Source: Mansonella perstans
Taxonomy: Eukaryota; Nematoda; Chromadorea; Rhabditida; Onchocercidae
Assembly: GCA_037074765.1 (NCBI GenBank)
Contig: JBAMDO010000139.1
Location: 100,027 to 164,026 of the forward strand
Direction of reading: 5' to 3'
Length of the DNA: 64,000 nucleotides
A program made the translations under genes and the position numbers. Shown here in pieces: positions 45,678-57,227 of this stretch (the first letter of the stretch is position 1; every line of letters starts with the position of its first letter). Below the pieces are notes generated by a model, which had not been told where the DNA came from, did no database searches, and saw only the letters and a program-made list of their open reading frames with translations.

Positions 45678-45807
45678 ACTGTAATATGTTCTTAGAATAC
45701 AGTCATTGAGAGCTAGTATGTACTGTAATATGTTCTTAGAATACAGTCATTGAGAGCTAGTATGTACTGTAATATGTTCTTAGAATACAGTCATTGAGAG
45801 CTAGTAT
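45678..45807. repeat. 44-bp tandem repeat, three copies
   Basis: Copies start at 45678, 45722 and 45766, each beginning ACTGTAATATGTTCTTAGAA, and are essentially identical, which points to recent expansion. Confidence 0.95.
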
Positions 45808-45972
45808 GTATTGTTTTTTCTTGTAATTCTGTAGTTCTATAGGTACTTCTGTCATCTATCGTATCATTTTCCTACATACAGTATGACTGATAGGAAGAGA
45901 AGCGTGTTTTCCGTGATCGTTAAATGTATCATAATTGCAGAATTTTTTTCCTGATAGTTACGATATTCGATT

Positions 45973-48900
45973 ATGGCTGTTCGAAATATATACACAACAC
46001 GTGATGAACGTTTAATGTGGAAACATGTCTTTGAGTAAGGTTTAATTTCAGATTTATTTATGCAATTGTAAATAAACTGCAAATGTTCGTAATTTTTCTA
46101 TTCATTAAGGAATTAGTCAAGCGGAAATTTGTGACATTTGCCATTTCTTTCCGTACACTGTTGTTAAGCTGACACAACTTAATCTAGCTTGTAAAAAAGA
46201 AAATAAATCTATTTAAATGCATGAAATTTACAGGAGTCTGCAGAACGGAGATGAAGCTGCTTATCATCCAAAAGGTTTAAAATTATGGAAAAATTTTGAA
46301 GCCACTCAAAAGACCAACAAAACAGTCTCATCACTCGCTACACAGTAAAAATTTTGTTGATATGTTTAGCTGCATTTTCTTTGTCTAACCCTAGTCATCT
46401 ATCAACTGAAAAATTAAAAGCAGAAGACTACATTATTTTTATTTATTTTACTGTGGCAATTTTTTCCTTTTTTTGACAGCTTTCGTAAAGCAATGTACGA
46501 TCATATTGACGAAGCTGAGATACCAGTAGAGGAACAGTTATACATCATAAGTCAGCTGAATATAAAACTCTCGAAGCGTCAACAGAAAACGTAAAGCTTT
46601 TTTCTTCAAGTTACAATAGGTATGAAAGGCCAACACAACAACTTTCACACTGTTTTTAGTAAAAACTGTTTTGGAATTGACTCTAAATTTTTTCTGAATA
46701 ATGAGTGTAATTTTACCTGATCTCTTTTTTCGAGTTTGTTTTTTTTTTTTCAGTTTAGAAACTAAATTAGAATTAGAAAATAATGAAATGCTAATATCAT
46801 TACTTTAAAATTTTCACTTTGCAGGATTGAACTCAAGGAAAACATTTCAATTACTTTAGATGGTTTAGGTTTCGTAACTGCATATGAAAAAGAAGGTTAA
46901 TTTGCTCGTCTATTTGAATTTTTTTTTGTTACCAAGTTTTAACTCAATTTTTATCTTGTTATCCACTTTTATCATACAATATTTTATATTTTCGAATTAG
47001 GAAAAAATGTTTGAAATGATCAAATTTGTATTGTTGATCTAATGTAAAAAATTGCTCTATATGTAGCAAAATTCCGCTGCTCCAATATATTTTAATATTG
47101 TGCACCATTTTTTTTATAAACATTTTTAAACTTCAGTGAATGTCTGCAGTATATTTAGTCATGTTTTGAACTAAAATGAAAGGATAAAAAGTCAGTTATA
47201 ACTTTTTAGGTAAAGAGTACCTTCCAGCTGTGCTCAAAAAAAGGACATTATGTGGTATAATTACTTATTAATTTTATAGAGATTTAATTAATTGTTTTGA
47301 ATGCTTTATATCGGTGCATCCTGTGCAAACGTACACTCATATGTATAGCAGCTATAAATTGTAAAATGAAGGCGACATTTCTAATTATATCATTCATTTC
47401 GTTTTATCTTCACACATTTTCCTTTAATGGATGGTGAACATTGCTGATAATTAAATCCCTTATGCTGTTGTTTTCATTTTTTATCATCCATTTCAGAAGA
47501 CAATAATATAAATGATGAACAAAGTCACAACGCATTTGAGCTAAACGGTAGGTCCAAAAATCCCGAAACAGCATTATTTTTTTCAAGCATTGAATATCAG
47601 ATATATAATGCCAACTGAATATTATGTTCTGTATTTCAGAATTTGTGCCAAAAAGACCGAAACTCTCGCCAAGCTTTAACAGAAGTTCTACATCGGTGGA
47701 ATGTTTGGGGTCAGTTATGTAGCGATTTTAAAATGTTACTGATTAATATGTGTTTATAAATTATGCTTCTGGAATTTTAACTTCTGATAAATTTTACTTG
47801 TGAAAATAATGCTACAAAAAATGTTTTTTCTCGGAAAAAATAATTTGGGTATTTGAATTTCAATATTTTATTGATAAAAAAGGAGTGTTTTCTTAGTTAT
47901 TTTTCACTTGGTGCTTCTGGGCAGTATTTGTTCATATATTTATTTCTTCGTTGAGTTGAAGGAAATGCTGTGTTAACACTTCATTTTCTTTTTTTTTTTT
48001 TATTTGCAGATGTTACAACTTGCGAAAGAGAAGTTCCGGAAACAATGGGTCGCTCGAAATTCATAATTCAGAAGGAGCCGGAGTTATGGACTCAGTGGAG
48101 GATGTAAGTGTGTGGACGTATCAAACTGCATAATTTCATCATTTGAAAGATATATAAGTTTTTATCTGTTCAGGACAGCAATCGCAATGATAATCGAAAT
48201 GAAGGTCATTGTGATGGTGATAATCGAAATGAGATAATACACGGTAATCATATCTTGCCTTACCAAGCTAGTAACATTTTGTATAACTCTGAAATTGTTG
48301 TTGATGTTTGTGACTTCTACTCCGACTTATTTTAAGAGCTAGTTTTAAAGTGTTTCCATAATTCAATAAGTAACGAAATCGCAGGGGATCAAATTGGATG
48401 TATGGAAACCACTGAATTGGAATCTGGTACGAGGCAATGTGTAGAAGTCGCTAGCAACAGGAAAAGTTTGGCCATAGGTAATGATCATTTTGGTATGAAT
48501 CATCGAAATCCCGCATGCAATAACACCTCAACATCAACGATGGCCCTTACGAAGGAAAAACAAGAATTTCGTACCTTCGAAGATATTATTGACGATGAGT
48601 TAAAACAGTTGCTTACTTATATTCTAAATAAGCGACAGCTCAGAGGTGTTGAGGTAAACTTTTTCACATATTAAATATTCTTATATAATCAATTTCAAAA
48701 CTTTGTAATGATTTTATTGCTTATGAAAATCAAGTTAGCGTCGTCGAACATCTGTTTGGTTTTAGTTCATCAAAATTCATAATCTATGCGATCATATTAT
48801 ATTGTGAATAAAAATGAGCAAATGTATGAAATATGCTTTTGGAAGATTGAGCTGAAATAACTATACTTATTACATTTTATGATTTCTATGTGTTCTAGCT

Positions 48901-49096
48901 TGTAACAGTTATCATTTATTAATATATGAGTTGTTTTTCAAAAAAACTTTTGTTTTTGCAGAAAATGAAGACGGAGAAAATATTAGAACTATACGCTAAT
49001 GAGGCCAAACGACTTGGAATTGGTTTGAGAAGCTACCTTAGAAAAATGCAACAGGGATGGTTTAGAATGAAAGATTTTCGCTCAGCTCTGTTTTAA
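45973..49096 (+). CDS. RAP1/TERF2IP-like protein with N-terminal Myb-type domain (tentative)
   Basis: Eleven exons with consistent phase: 45973-46034, 46234-46344, 46480-46590, 46825-46895, 47210-47254, 47497-47547, 47640-47709, 48010-48103, 48174-48243, 48385-48653, 48962-49096; 362 residues. Residues about 6-70 (YTTRDERLMWKHVF, GLKLWKNFEA, TVSSLATHFRKAMYDHI) have the spacing of a RAP1-type Myb domain: an aromatic and acidic start, G-x-x-LWK, then SL...FRK in helix 3. A long low-conservation middle follows, rich in Asn, Ser and acidic residues (DSNRNDNRNE is locally repetitive), with a nuclear-signal-like KRPKLSPS. The C-terminal 65 residues are predicted helical (DELKQLLTYILNKRQL, ILELYANEAKRLGI). 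RAP1 proteins bind telomeric or shelterin partners and regulate subtelomeric chromatin. The assignment rests on the Myb pattern only; another Myb/SANT regulator is possible. PSMD6 follows 694 bp downstream on the same strand. Confidence 0.6.
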
Positions 49097-49790
49097 TTTC
49101 TTGTGTTCTTTTTTTTCTTTAACCACAAAGTTCGCTTATTTTAAAGGTTTTTAGGAATTCATTAACTTTATTTGCTTTTCCAAAAGCACCTTTCATAAAT
49201 TCGTTTACTTTTTTTTAAAAAAAAAAATTATTACATATCATTTGTATCATTCCATGGGAAAGCATTAGGATTGAGAATTCTTGATAGGAGGAAATACTTT
49301 TGTGGATTTTCGGTATTTTTCCTAATGAATTCGTGTCATGATTCTGTAAAATACTATTTGATGTGCTGGAAATTTCTTTTTTAATTTGTGTCATGATGTC
49401 ATTGTTAAGTTTTTTTAGTTTGTGTCATGATTTTTTTGTGAAAAAATGAGTTATAAATATGGAGAGTTGTATGGATATGTATAAAGCAACTTCAAGATTC
49501 TTCTTATTAAAAGGTTTGGTAAAGCATTAATATCCCAAATTGCTTTTCTCCTTTAAATTTTATGATTTTGTGATCTTTCATTGTGCGATGCGTTTGTGCC
49601 ATTTTTAATTTCTGCCGTTAATTGTGCATTTGTGCCATTTTTAATTTTTAAGTATACAATAAAGATGGTTTCTGTACGCGATCTGAATAAGTATATAAGT
49701 TATCATGACTATTATCTCATACAACAGATTAAGACAAATTAAGCTGATTAAGGTTGTGAATTTTGAACTTTTATATGATGTTCTTTGTAG
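49097..49790. other. Gap between RAP1-like and RPN7 genes
   Basis: AT-rich 0.7 kb between two same-strand genes. A repeated AATTTGTGTCATGAT word occurs near 49330, 49385 and 49420. A TTCTTTGTAG acceptor touches the next ATG. Confidence 0.45.
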
Positions 49791-52083
49791 ATGGTTGAAA
49801 AAGCTTCAAGCACAACAAAGCAACAATTGATCGATGATGGTGAAAAGGAGGTGAGTTGCAGGAAGTAGTATGATTTGCAAAACATTGAGTTAGAAAGCAC
49901 TTAACTTTTTTATGTACGATTCAGAAAATTTTAACTCATTGTATGTTTTTGCATTGATCATTTCTGTTATGGATCTGTTCAAGAATATAAATATGTCAGG
50001 TGATTTCAAAGATACCGAATTTGGATATTGCACAACTGCGTTTTCTGCTATCACATCCGGATATTGATTCAAAGATGAAGGAAGAAAAGTGGGAAAAACT
50101 TGTTGAGGTTAGTTCCATTTGTTGCAGGCATTTATGGTAACGTTATTTGTATGTGAATTTTCAGTTCTTTAAATTTCAGCTAATCAAGGAAAATGAAATG
50201 GGACCATATTACAAACTTGTTTGTACCGACATCGGGATCGCTATGAACGAATCATTATTTGTCGAGTTAAAGGAAGCAAATGAGAAACGTTTAAAAGAAA
50301 TAGATGATGAGATAGCAGATGCTGAGCAGAACTTAGGTATTTTCTATATGAGATAAATGGTATATGGGAAGGATTTAGGAGACAATGATATATATATATA
50401 TATGTGAGGAAAATTAATTTTACTTGTTATATGTTCATATTTTTTTAGGAGAAAGTGAAGTTCGACAAGCTTACCTTCGCAAAAGCGAATATTTATGTAA
50501 AATTGGTGATAAAGATGCAGCAGTCTCATCATTTAGACAAACATATGAGAAAACTGTTGGAATTGGTTACAGGATTGATCTTATTTTTAATCTTATTCGA
50601 CTTGGTCTTTTCTTTTTGGATCATCAACTGATAAATGCAAATATTGCTAAAGCGAAGAATCTCATGGAACAGGTTTTGGGCAATTTTTTACTAAATTATA
50701 AACCTCTACCGGAATCGCGTAACATCAAATTTTTGCCATATCGATAGCGTTAGTTCTGTTACTTGAATACGATGATGCTAACACACTTGATCAGTAACAT
50801 AATTTAGGGCGGAGATTGGGAACGAAAAAATCGTCTTCGATCCTACGAAGGCCTTTATAAGATGTCGGTGAGAGATCTGAAGGGAGCAGCAGCACTTTTT
50901 CTGGAAGCCGTACCAACATTTGGTTCATATGAACTTATGACTTATGAACAACTCATATTTTATACAGTTATTTCGGCTGTGTATGGTAGGTGATTTTTAA
51001 TATTTCGTAACTGGCAAAAATTTTTCTTAATTATAGGGATGTTAACACACTAACTTTTTTCAGCATTAGAACGTCCTGAATTGCGCACAAAAGTTATCAG
51101 ATGCAATGAAATCCAAGAACAGGTCACTTTTCACTTCATTTATCATTTTGATCTCAAGTATTATATCGTTAATTTTTATTGATTACAAGTTTCATGTTTT
51201 TTTTTTGCAATTCTCCGTTCGTATTTGTTGTCAAAACTATATATAATTATAATATTTTCAATTTTGTAATATTCAGCTTACTGGCGGTGGTGAAAACAAT
51301 GAATTAGTATCTGTGAAACAATATTTGGAGGCCTTTTACGGATGCAGATATGATGAACTATTCGTGGTGCTCGCGAAATTAGAAAGAGAGCGATTAAAAT
51401 TTGATCGTTATTTAGCACCGCATTATAATTTTTATTCAAGAGCAATGCGTCTCAAAGCTTACGAACAGTTCCTTACTCCATATAAAACGGTAAGATTTTA
51501 CATTAAATTTTTCATTCAATTTATTGTTGTAATAAGAAATTTGACTGTGTCAGCTGTATGGGATAATAAAGAACATAAATTTGTATACCGATCAAAACTT
51601 ACCTTTGTCTTTAAAATGGCACTTATTACTGCTCGAGATTTGAAACTTGGAACAACTTGACAAAAACTGCAGTTAGTGGATGATTTAACTGTTTTAGGTT
51701 CGTTTAAATATGATGGCAAAAGATTTTGGTGTTTCGAAAGAATTTATTGACAAAGAATTACATCGACTAATTGCCACTGGTCAGCTGCACTGCAGAATAG
51801 ATGCTGTTAGGGGAATCATAATAATGAATCATCCTGATACAAAAAATCATCTTTATCGCAGCGTTATCAAGTATTTTATGTTTCTCCTTTTTTATACTTT
51901 TTTTTGACAGAACTACTGAACTTTTGAATAGGTTTTCATTTAATAGATGTTTTATGGAAGTTCAATTTTAATATAATTTTAAATGGAAGTTATTTTTCAA
52001 GTACAGATATTCTTTTTCTTTCCAGGGATGGTGATATTCTTCTGAATCGTATACAAAAGTTGGCACGTGTGATTAATACTTGA
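49791..52083 (+). CDS. PSMD6: 26S proteasome non-ATPase regulatory subunit 6 (RPN7)
   Basis: Lid subunit of the 26S proteasome, needed for lid assembly and ubiquitin-dependent proteolysis. Nine exons: 49791-49850, 50000-50107, 50180-50336, 50449-50672, 50808-50985, 51064-51122, 51277-51489, 51698-51870, 52026-52083; 409 residues in phase (human 389). The first 20 residues are unconserved. Then come [16 protein letters not shown], the helical RPN7 repeat region ([59 protein letters not shown]), and a PCI domain ([71 protein letters not shown]). It ends in [18 protein letters not shown], as in other animals. The ATG directly follows a TTTGTAG acceptor, which supports trans-splicing at that point. 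Confidence 0.97.
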
Positions 52084-52526
52084 AAGTATATGGACTTTAT
52101 TCTTTAATTTCTACATTAAAATTTGAATTCTACGGAATTCTCGCCAGTTTTGGGAACTGAAACCCAAACAGTTTGTAGTGAAATGTTTTAAAAAAAAAAG
52201 TGTTTTCAATTCCGAAAACAGATTATGAAATATGATAATTTAATAAAAGATTAACTTAATCTGTTATTTGTTAGCACAGTTAATCTGGAATGAAACTTTT
52301 TATTCACTTTCTTGCATCATTTTACCTGATAATTTATTTCTGCTAAGATAATTTTTTACAAGCTTTTCATGTTCATTTCTGAAAATGAGAAATAATATAT
52401 ACGTTGTGGTCATATAACATATGAGAATGATTTCATATAGTGATAATTGTGAGCTGAGATTTATCAATAATTTGATAAAATATTCATTGATAGTTGTAAA
52501 AAAGAATGAACTTTCATTATTTGTAT

Positions 52527-52720
52527 ACTGCAAAATAGATGTTGTTAGGGGAATCATAATAATGAATCATCTTGATACAAAAAATCATCTTTATCGCAGT
52601 ATTATCAATTATATTGTGTTTCTCCTTTTTTATACTTTTTTTTTTTTGACAGAACTGCTGAACTTTTGAATGAGTTTTCATTTAATAGATGTTTTATGGA
52701 AGTTCAATTTTAATATAATC
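52527..52720 (+). pseudogene. Partial duplicate of PSMD6 exon 8 and intron 8
   Basis: About 190 bp here repeats 51791-51984 with only a few changes. It covers the codons for [19 protein letters not shown] (here with VV and HL changes), the splice donor region and the following intron, up to ATGGAAGTTCAATTTTAATA. The donor context is altered (TCAATTATATTG instead of TCAAGTATTTTA), and no other exon accompanies it, so it cannot encode a proteasome subunit. It lies 443 bp after the PSMD6 stop. Confidence 0.9.
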
Positions 52721-52815
52721 GATAGGAGTTAGAGGAGTTTGATAAGTATGGCATTTAGTAAGATATATCAAAAGCAGCAAAGTGGTATAACTATGTAATT
52801 TGTAATAAAAAAAAA

Positions 52816-53010
52816 TACGAATTGCACAAATTAGTCACATGAAACTTATGCAGAGGTGGTACTGTAGAAGGTTGCAGAGCTACGAATTGCACAAATTAGT
52901 CACATGAAACTTATGCAGAGGTGGTACTGTAGAAGGTTGCAGAGCTACGAATTGCACAAATTAGTCACATGAAACTTATGCAGAGGTGGTACTGTAGAAG
53001 GTTGCAAAGC
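52816..53010. repeat. 65-bp tandem repeat, three copies
   Basis: Units at 52816-52880, 52881-52945 and 52946-53010 start TACGAATTGCACAAATTAGT and end GGTTGCAGAGC (GGTTGCAAAGC in the last). They are almost perfectly identical. Confidence 0.95.
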
Positions 53011-53271
53011 TTATACTACGGTTGTGAAATGTGAAAAATGAAACGTTTGAAAAGAGCACGGATTATTTTAAGAAAGTATATAATTTGCTTTTGATGATAT
53101 TGCATTTTTTCAAGAAAGTTTTTCTATTCAGATTTATCTACTGGAATCTAGATTTTCCATCAACATTAGATAGATATTATCGATAATTATCCGCTAGACG
53201 AGACCATTTAGTTGCACTGTGAGTTAATGTAGTTCATGATTTGAAATTTTCGCGGCAATTATTGACATATT

Positions 53272-53395
53272 GCGCAGTTGGGCTTACTTTCTACGAACGT
53301 ATTGCGTGGTTGGTTTACTTTCTACGAACGTCTTGCGTGGTTGGTTTACTTTCTACGGACGTATTGCGTGGTTGGTTTGCTTTCTATTTATTTTA
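53272..53395. repeat. 31-bp minisatellite, four copies
   Basis: Unit GTGGTTGGTTTACTTTCTAC followed by GAACGTATTGC, four copies with a few substitutions (first copy GCAGTTGGGC). GC content is higher than in the surrounding DNA. Confidence 0.9.
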
Positions 53396-53849
53396 TAGTT
53401 GTCTGTAAGGAAGTCAGTCAAACAGTGGCTAGGCTTGTAAGGTACGTTTAAATTTAATGTCTAAATCTTCGTAATTTTCTGATATATATTCCAGCATAAT
53501 CTGTTTTCTTTTCTTTCTCTTTTTAATTACTATCCTATAAGAGTTTTAGTAATTTTTTTGTTCTTATGAGTTTTACTTTTGTTTTTTAAATTCTAATGAC
53601 TTATTTTTTCTCATTTTTGGGTAATGAATTGTGTAAAACATTTAATTTCCAATGCATAATTATTATTTCTGACATCATTATGAACGATGAGATCATAAGA
53701 ATCTATTCTTGTTGACATTTATTTTAACTGTATCTTGTATAAATTCATTGAATGTTGTTGATTGATTGTTCATGCTTAAAGATACTCATTTCTATTACAG
53801 CGTGGATATTCATAATATTCATAATCACTCATTAATTAATCAGAATACC

Positions 53850-55410
53850 ATGAGTACTGGAAGTAGATGTGAGGAAATTTTATTTGGAGAAAATAATAAG
53901 GGAGATGAACCATCATCCTCTTCATTGTCAACAAATACTTTACGAACATTTATGGAAGAAAACAGAGAAAATGCTACTAGTTGCATTTCAGGAGTAATCT
54001 TTAAAAACCTTTTTATTTTAAATCAGTATTTCAAAAAAAGATACAGATATCAATATTTCTAGAAAATTTCACGTGCATTTTTGTACATCTTCATTATATT
54101 TCGTACTGGACAGATTTTTAATTCCAGTTTTGCAATTTTTTAGGTGGATTTACAGAATTTGCACTTGGCAGAACATCGACCACGAAGTCGATCCCGCAGT
54201 TGCAAATCTTCTGATCTATTTCGTGTGCATAATTATAATGGTAATTGGTACTTAGTTATTATATAGTTGACCAGAAATATACTTTAAAAGATATGAAGGA
54301 GTATTTTCAGTTAAGTTGGCTGTTACGCCTCTCGTTTAAAGTGTAATTAAATATTTCAGGTCTTTTACCACCGCTTGAATCTGAGCAGCAATTCCGTACT
54401 GCAGTCATAAAATGTGCAAGGGGAGGTGATTCTATGGAACGTAATTCTCCCAACGGCAAGTTTACTGAAACAGATTTTCCTCATTTAATTATTCAGTCCG
54501 ACTTATGGAATCAAACGTTACAGTCAACTAATGTAGTGTAAGGACTACTCAAATTTTTGCTTGCTCGACAGTTTTAGAAATTCATGTGACTAATGCTTTT
54601 ATACAATTATTTTCAATTTTCAGGTGATACAAAAGCGGCACAGGTTCTATCAGCTCTATCTCCTATAATCTTCAAAGTATGGCTTCATCTATAAATTAAT
54701 AGAAATAACTTTATTTCAGTGAGAAATATTAATGATGCTCTTTATTTGCAAAATCTGAAGAGAGGGAAGAATAAAGTATTTATAGAGCCTTCCTTAGATT
54801 TGTTGAATGCTACATTTTTAGACCGAACCTGTTATCATATCCTCATCTCCAATAATGAAGGCTAACTCATCTGCAAAAGCAAAAACTGTTAAACATCGAA
54901 GAACTGCTGCCGAAGTGGATGCTTTCTTTACTCGTCTTAGTACTCCTAAGTACATTAAAAGTTCGCTACATTTTGGCTTTTTTTCATCAATTTTGTGCAG
55001 TTTGTTGGTATTGTATAGTCCTTATATAAATTGCCTGTGTTTTTAGGAAAAGTTTCGAAAACGGAAGAAATTGCAGACCATGTTCAGCAAATAAGGTACA
55101 TTATAAGATTTAGTAAAAATATTGAGGGAAAATAGTTTTTTGCAAGCTTTGTATTTATTTGTAATAAAATTGTTCAAGTAAAACGGCAAAAATTACAAGT
55201 GGATAAAACAAAGTTTTAGGAGTAAAACTATATTACATTGGAAATACATACACTTTTTTTTTTGTTTAAATGCTCCTAATTGAATTCGTTTTCAGTGCAT
55301 CACAAAGACGCAGATATGAAGCAACAAAAGGACTTTGTGTGAAGGTAGTTTGTACACGAAGTAATTCTGCTATTCGTTCTAGAAGCTGTGATTCAAGCCT
55401 CGGGAAGTAA
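53850..55410 (+). CDS. Orphan basic, Ser-rich protein (eight exons)
   Basis: Exons 53850-53993, 54144-54240, 54360-54537, 54636-54676, 54720-54775, 54822-54939, 55047-55095, 55296-55410 give 265 residues in one phase-consistent frame. The start MSTGSRCEEILFGE is the first ATG after a TCTATTACAG acceptor. Visible features: a Ser-rich N-terminus, an Arg/Ser cluster (HRPRSRSRSCKSSDLF), EQQFRTAVIKCARGGDS, a short exon GSISSISYNLQ, DALYLQNLKRGKNK, KTVKHRRTAAEVDAFFTRL, VSKTEEIADHVQQI and a basic tail ending DSSLGK. No membrane segment. I recognise no domain; nuclear or cytoskeletal regulatory protein is a guess. Exon 4 needs an unusual acceptor (ACAAAAG|C), because TTTTCAG 12 nt upstream puts stops in frame. 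The end of exon 6 (CTTA|GTACTC) is also chosen by frame. Confidence 0.6.
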
Positions 55411-57227
55411 AATTGCTGATCAGGAACTCCCGAAGTTCGATATGATTTTAATTTTGTTTCTCATTACTAAACTTACATTTTAAGAAAAATTTTTTTGTTG
55501 CCATTCTATTTCCTTATATTATTTTGCTTTTCAAAATAGAACGATAGTTTAAGTTGTCAGAAATTCATCGGGTTTTACATTTTATCTTATAATTTATTTA
55601 AATAGTAAAAAAGTGGAAACATTGCCGTCTTTGTTACCTCATTCTTTTTCTCATGCTGCTTTAAGAATTTCAACTAGTAAATAGTTTTTGTTATCACTGA
55701 CTCATTATGCTGCTCAAAGATCTCATTAATTTATTGTATGCATAAATTGACTAATATATTCGTCACCTATGTCACCTATGAATATATTAGTCGAATATAT
55801 ATATATCACCTATGTGGTACCATTTTTTAAGATTTTCAACAAACTGACTGTGAACTGAATTATGATGATACATTCTGTCTTGTGAATCATTAAAAGCGTT
55901 GTATCACTTCCAATCTGCCGCTTGTATATGAATCTAAGTTGGTTGCTTTGTTTCGCGTTATTTTTTAACTTTATTTTGTAAGTTGACTTCAGACAGGAAC
56001 TGCGATGAAGCAATAAATTCAGTTCAACATAGTTTGATTGTAATTTCTATTAAGAATAAGATTACTGGACAAAAATTTATAAGAAAATTGATAAATCCTA
56101 AACAACATTTGAAGATTATTTCTATATAATGAAATAAGATTTCGGGTCAGATATATCTCAATTCGTGTATGTTCTGACCAATTACTAGTAGCAATGCTAA
56201 TGATTGCATTGGAAATGATTTGGTTGTTCAGAAAGATCATTTCGGGATGATGTATTCTGCTTTACTGAACAACCAGTTTCTGATTATGGCACTGCAAAGA
56301 ATTGATTCAGTGAAATAGTTTTTGAGGACAAAAGGTGATAGAAGTGGAAATGAAGATAACATAATGATAATAGATAGTGATCACTCATCTACTAGATCAT
56401 GAATTGTGTATATTGTATAAAACGGAATCAACGAATTTGATGTATTGCTGTTGCCAAATATTATTCATCTGGATTCGTGATATGCACGTATATGCACTGA
56501 TTCTTAAATATTACGAGACAGAATTAATCTTTGTCTCATTATTATTGATAGAATCTGACATATCAGGTTTAATTATGGCTTTCTTGAATCATCTGCTACT
56601 CTCTCTCGATGAAGTTCTATTTTCTACGCTAGGATAAATGATAAGTTAGAAATTTTAAGTTAGTTAGAAATTTGTTTTTTAAATTTATCAAAAACTAATA
56701 ACAGAAACTGGACAACTGCTTGTTTGAAACATTTGATGATTCAATGAAGTGGATTGATTCGTAATTGATTGCATAACGGCGGATTCGGTTTGATAAAGTT
56801 CGGATGAGCACGTAGTACGCTGAAAGTCATTAATGATGATTCTTTTATGAGTTGAAGAAGGATTACAGATTCCTTACTGTTTCATCTTGCTAACATTTCT
56901 TTTACGTGATATTGCATGTTGCATCATATTATGAGAATTCTAAATACATTTCTTCTACATCACGTTATTGCGTAACAATTTATGTTGCCATAAAACCTAT
57001 CAGATATATCACAATGTAGCATAGATTTTGGAGCAGCCATGGGTAATTAAAAGCATTGGAAGTTGTTTGAGAGTTCGTCTAGATTATTTATTGAAAATTG
57101 GTTTATTTCAAAATGATGTTTAAAATAGGACGATACGTGAACTTTTCTAAAACATAAATCGTTGGTTGAGTTTCTTTCTCATCATCACGTTTGACTTTAA
57201 ACGTGTTTAAAATTTACAGATAAAACA
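55411..57227. other. Intergenic, 1.8 kb; no gene seen
   Basis: AT-rich. A short repeated CACCTATG and AATATATTAGTCG word occurs near 55760-55812. Open frames near 56377 and 56240 are Leu/Ile/Phe-rich without splice context and look like chance. A TTTACAG acceptor ends the stretch 8 nt before the PP2C ATG. Confidence 0.5.

Larger units (their letters stand above)
44743..45972. other. Divergent promoter region between TMEM165 and RAP1-like genes, with two minisatellites
   Basis: The two genes are transcribed away from each other, so both promoters should lie in these 1.2 kb. Two tandem arrays (listed separately) and a repeated word CTGTCATCTATCGTA (about 45451 and 45848) are visible. I cannot define TATA or initiator sites in such AT-rich DNA. 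Confidence 0.5.
52084..53849. other. Repeat-rich intergenic region
   Basis: 1.8 kb between PSMD6 and the next plus-strand gene, with an exon copy and two minisatellites (listed separately). The remainder is AT-rich without a conserved frame. Confidence 0.5.

Noticed and set aside
56377..56637. 86-codon hydrophobic open frame
   Set aside because: Leu/Ile/Phe-rich as expected from T-rich DNA, no splice signals, no neighbour relation.
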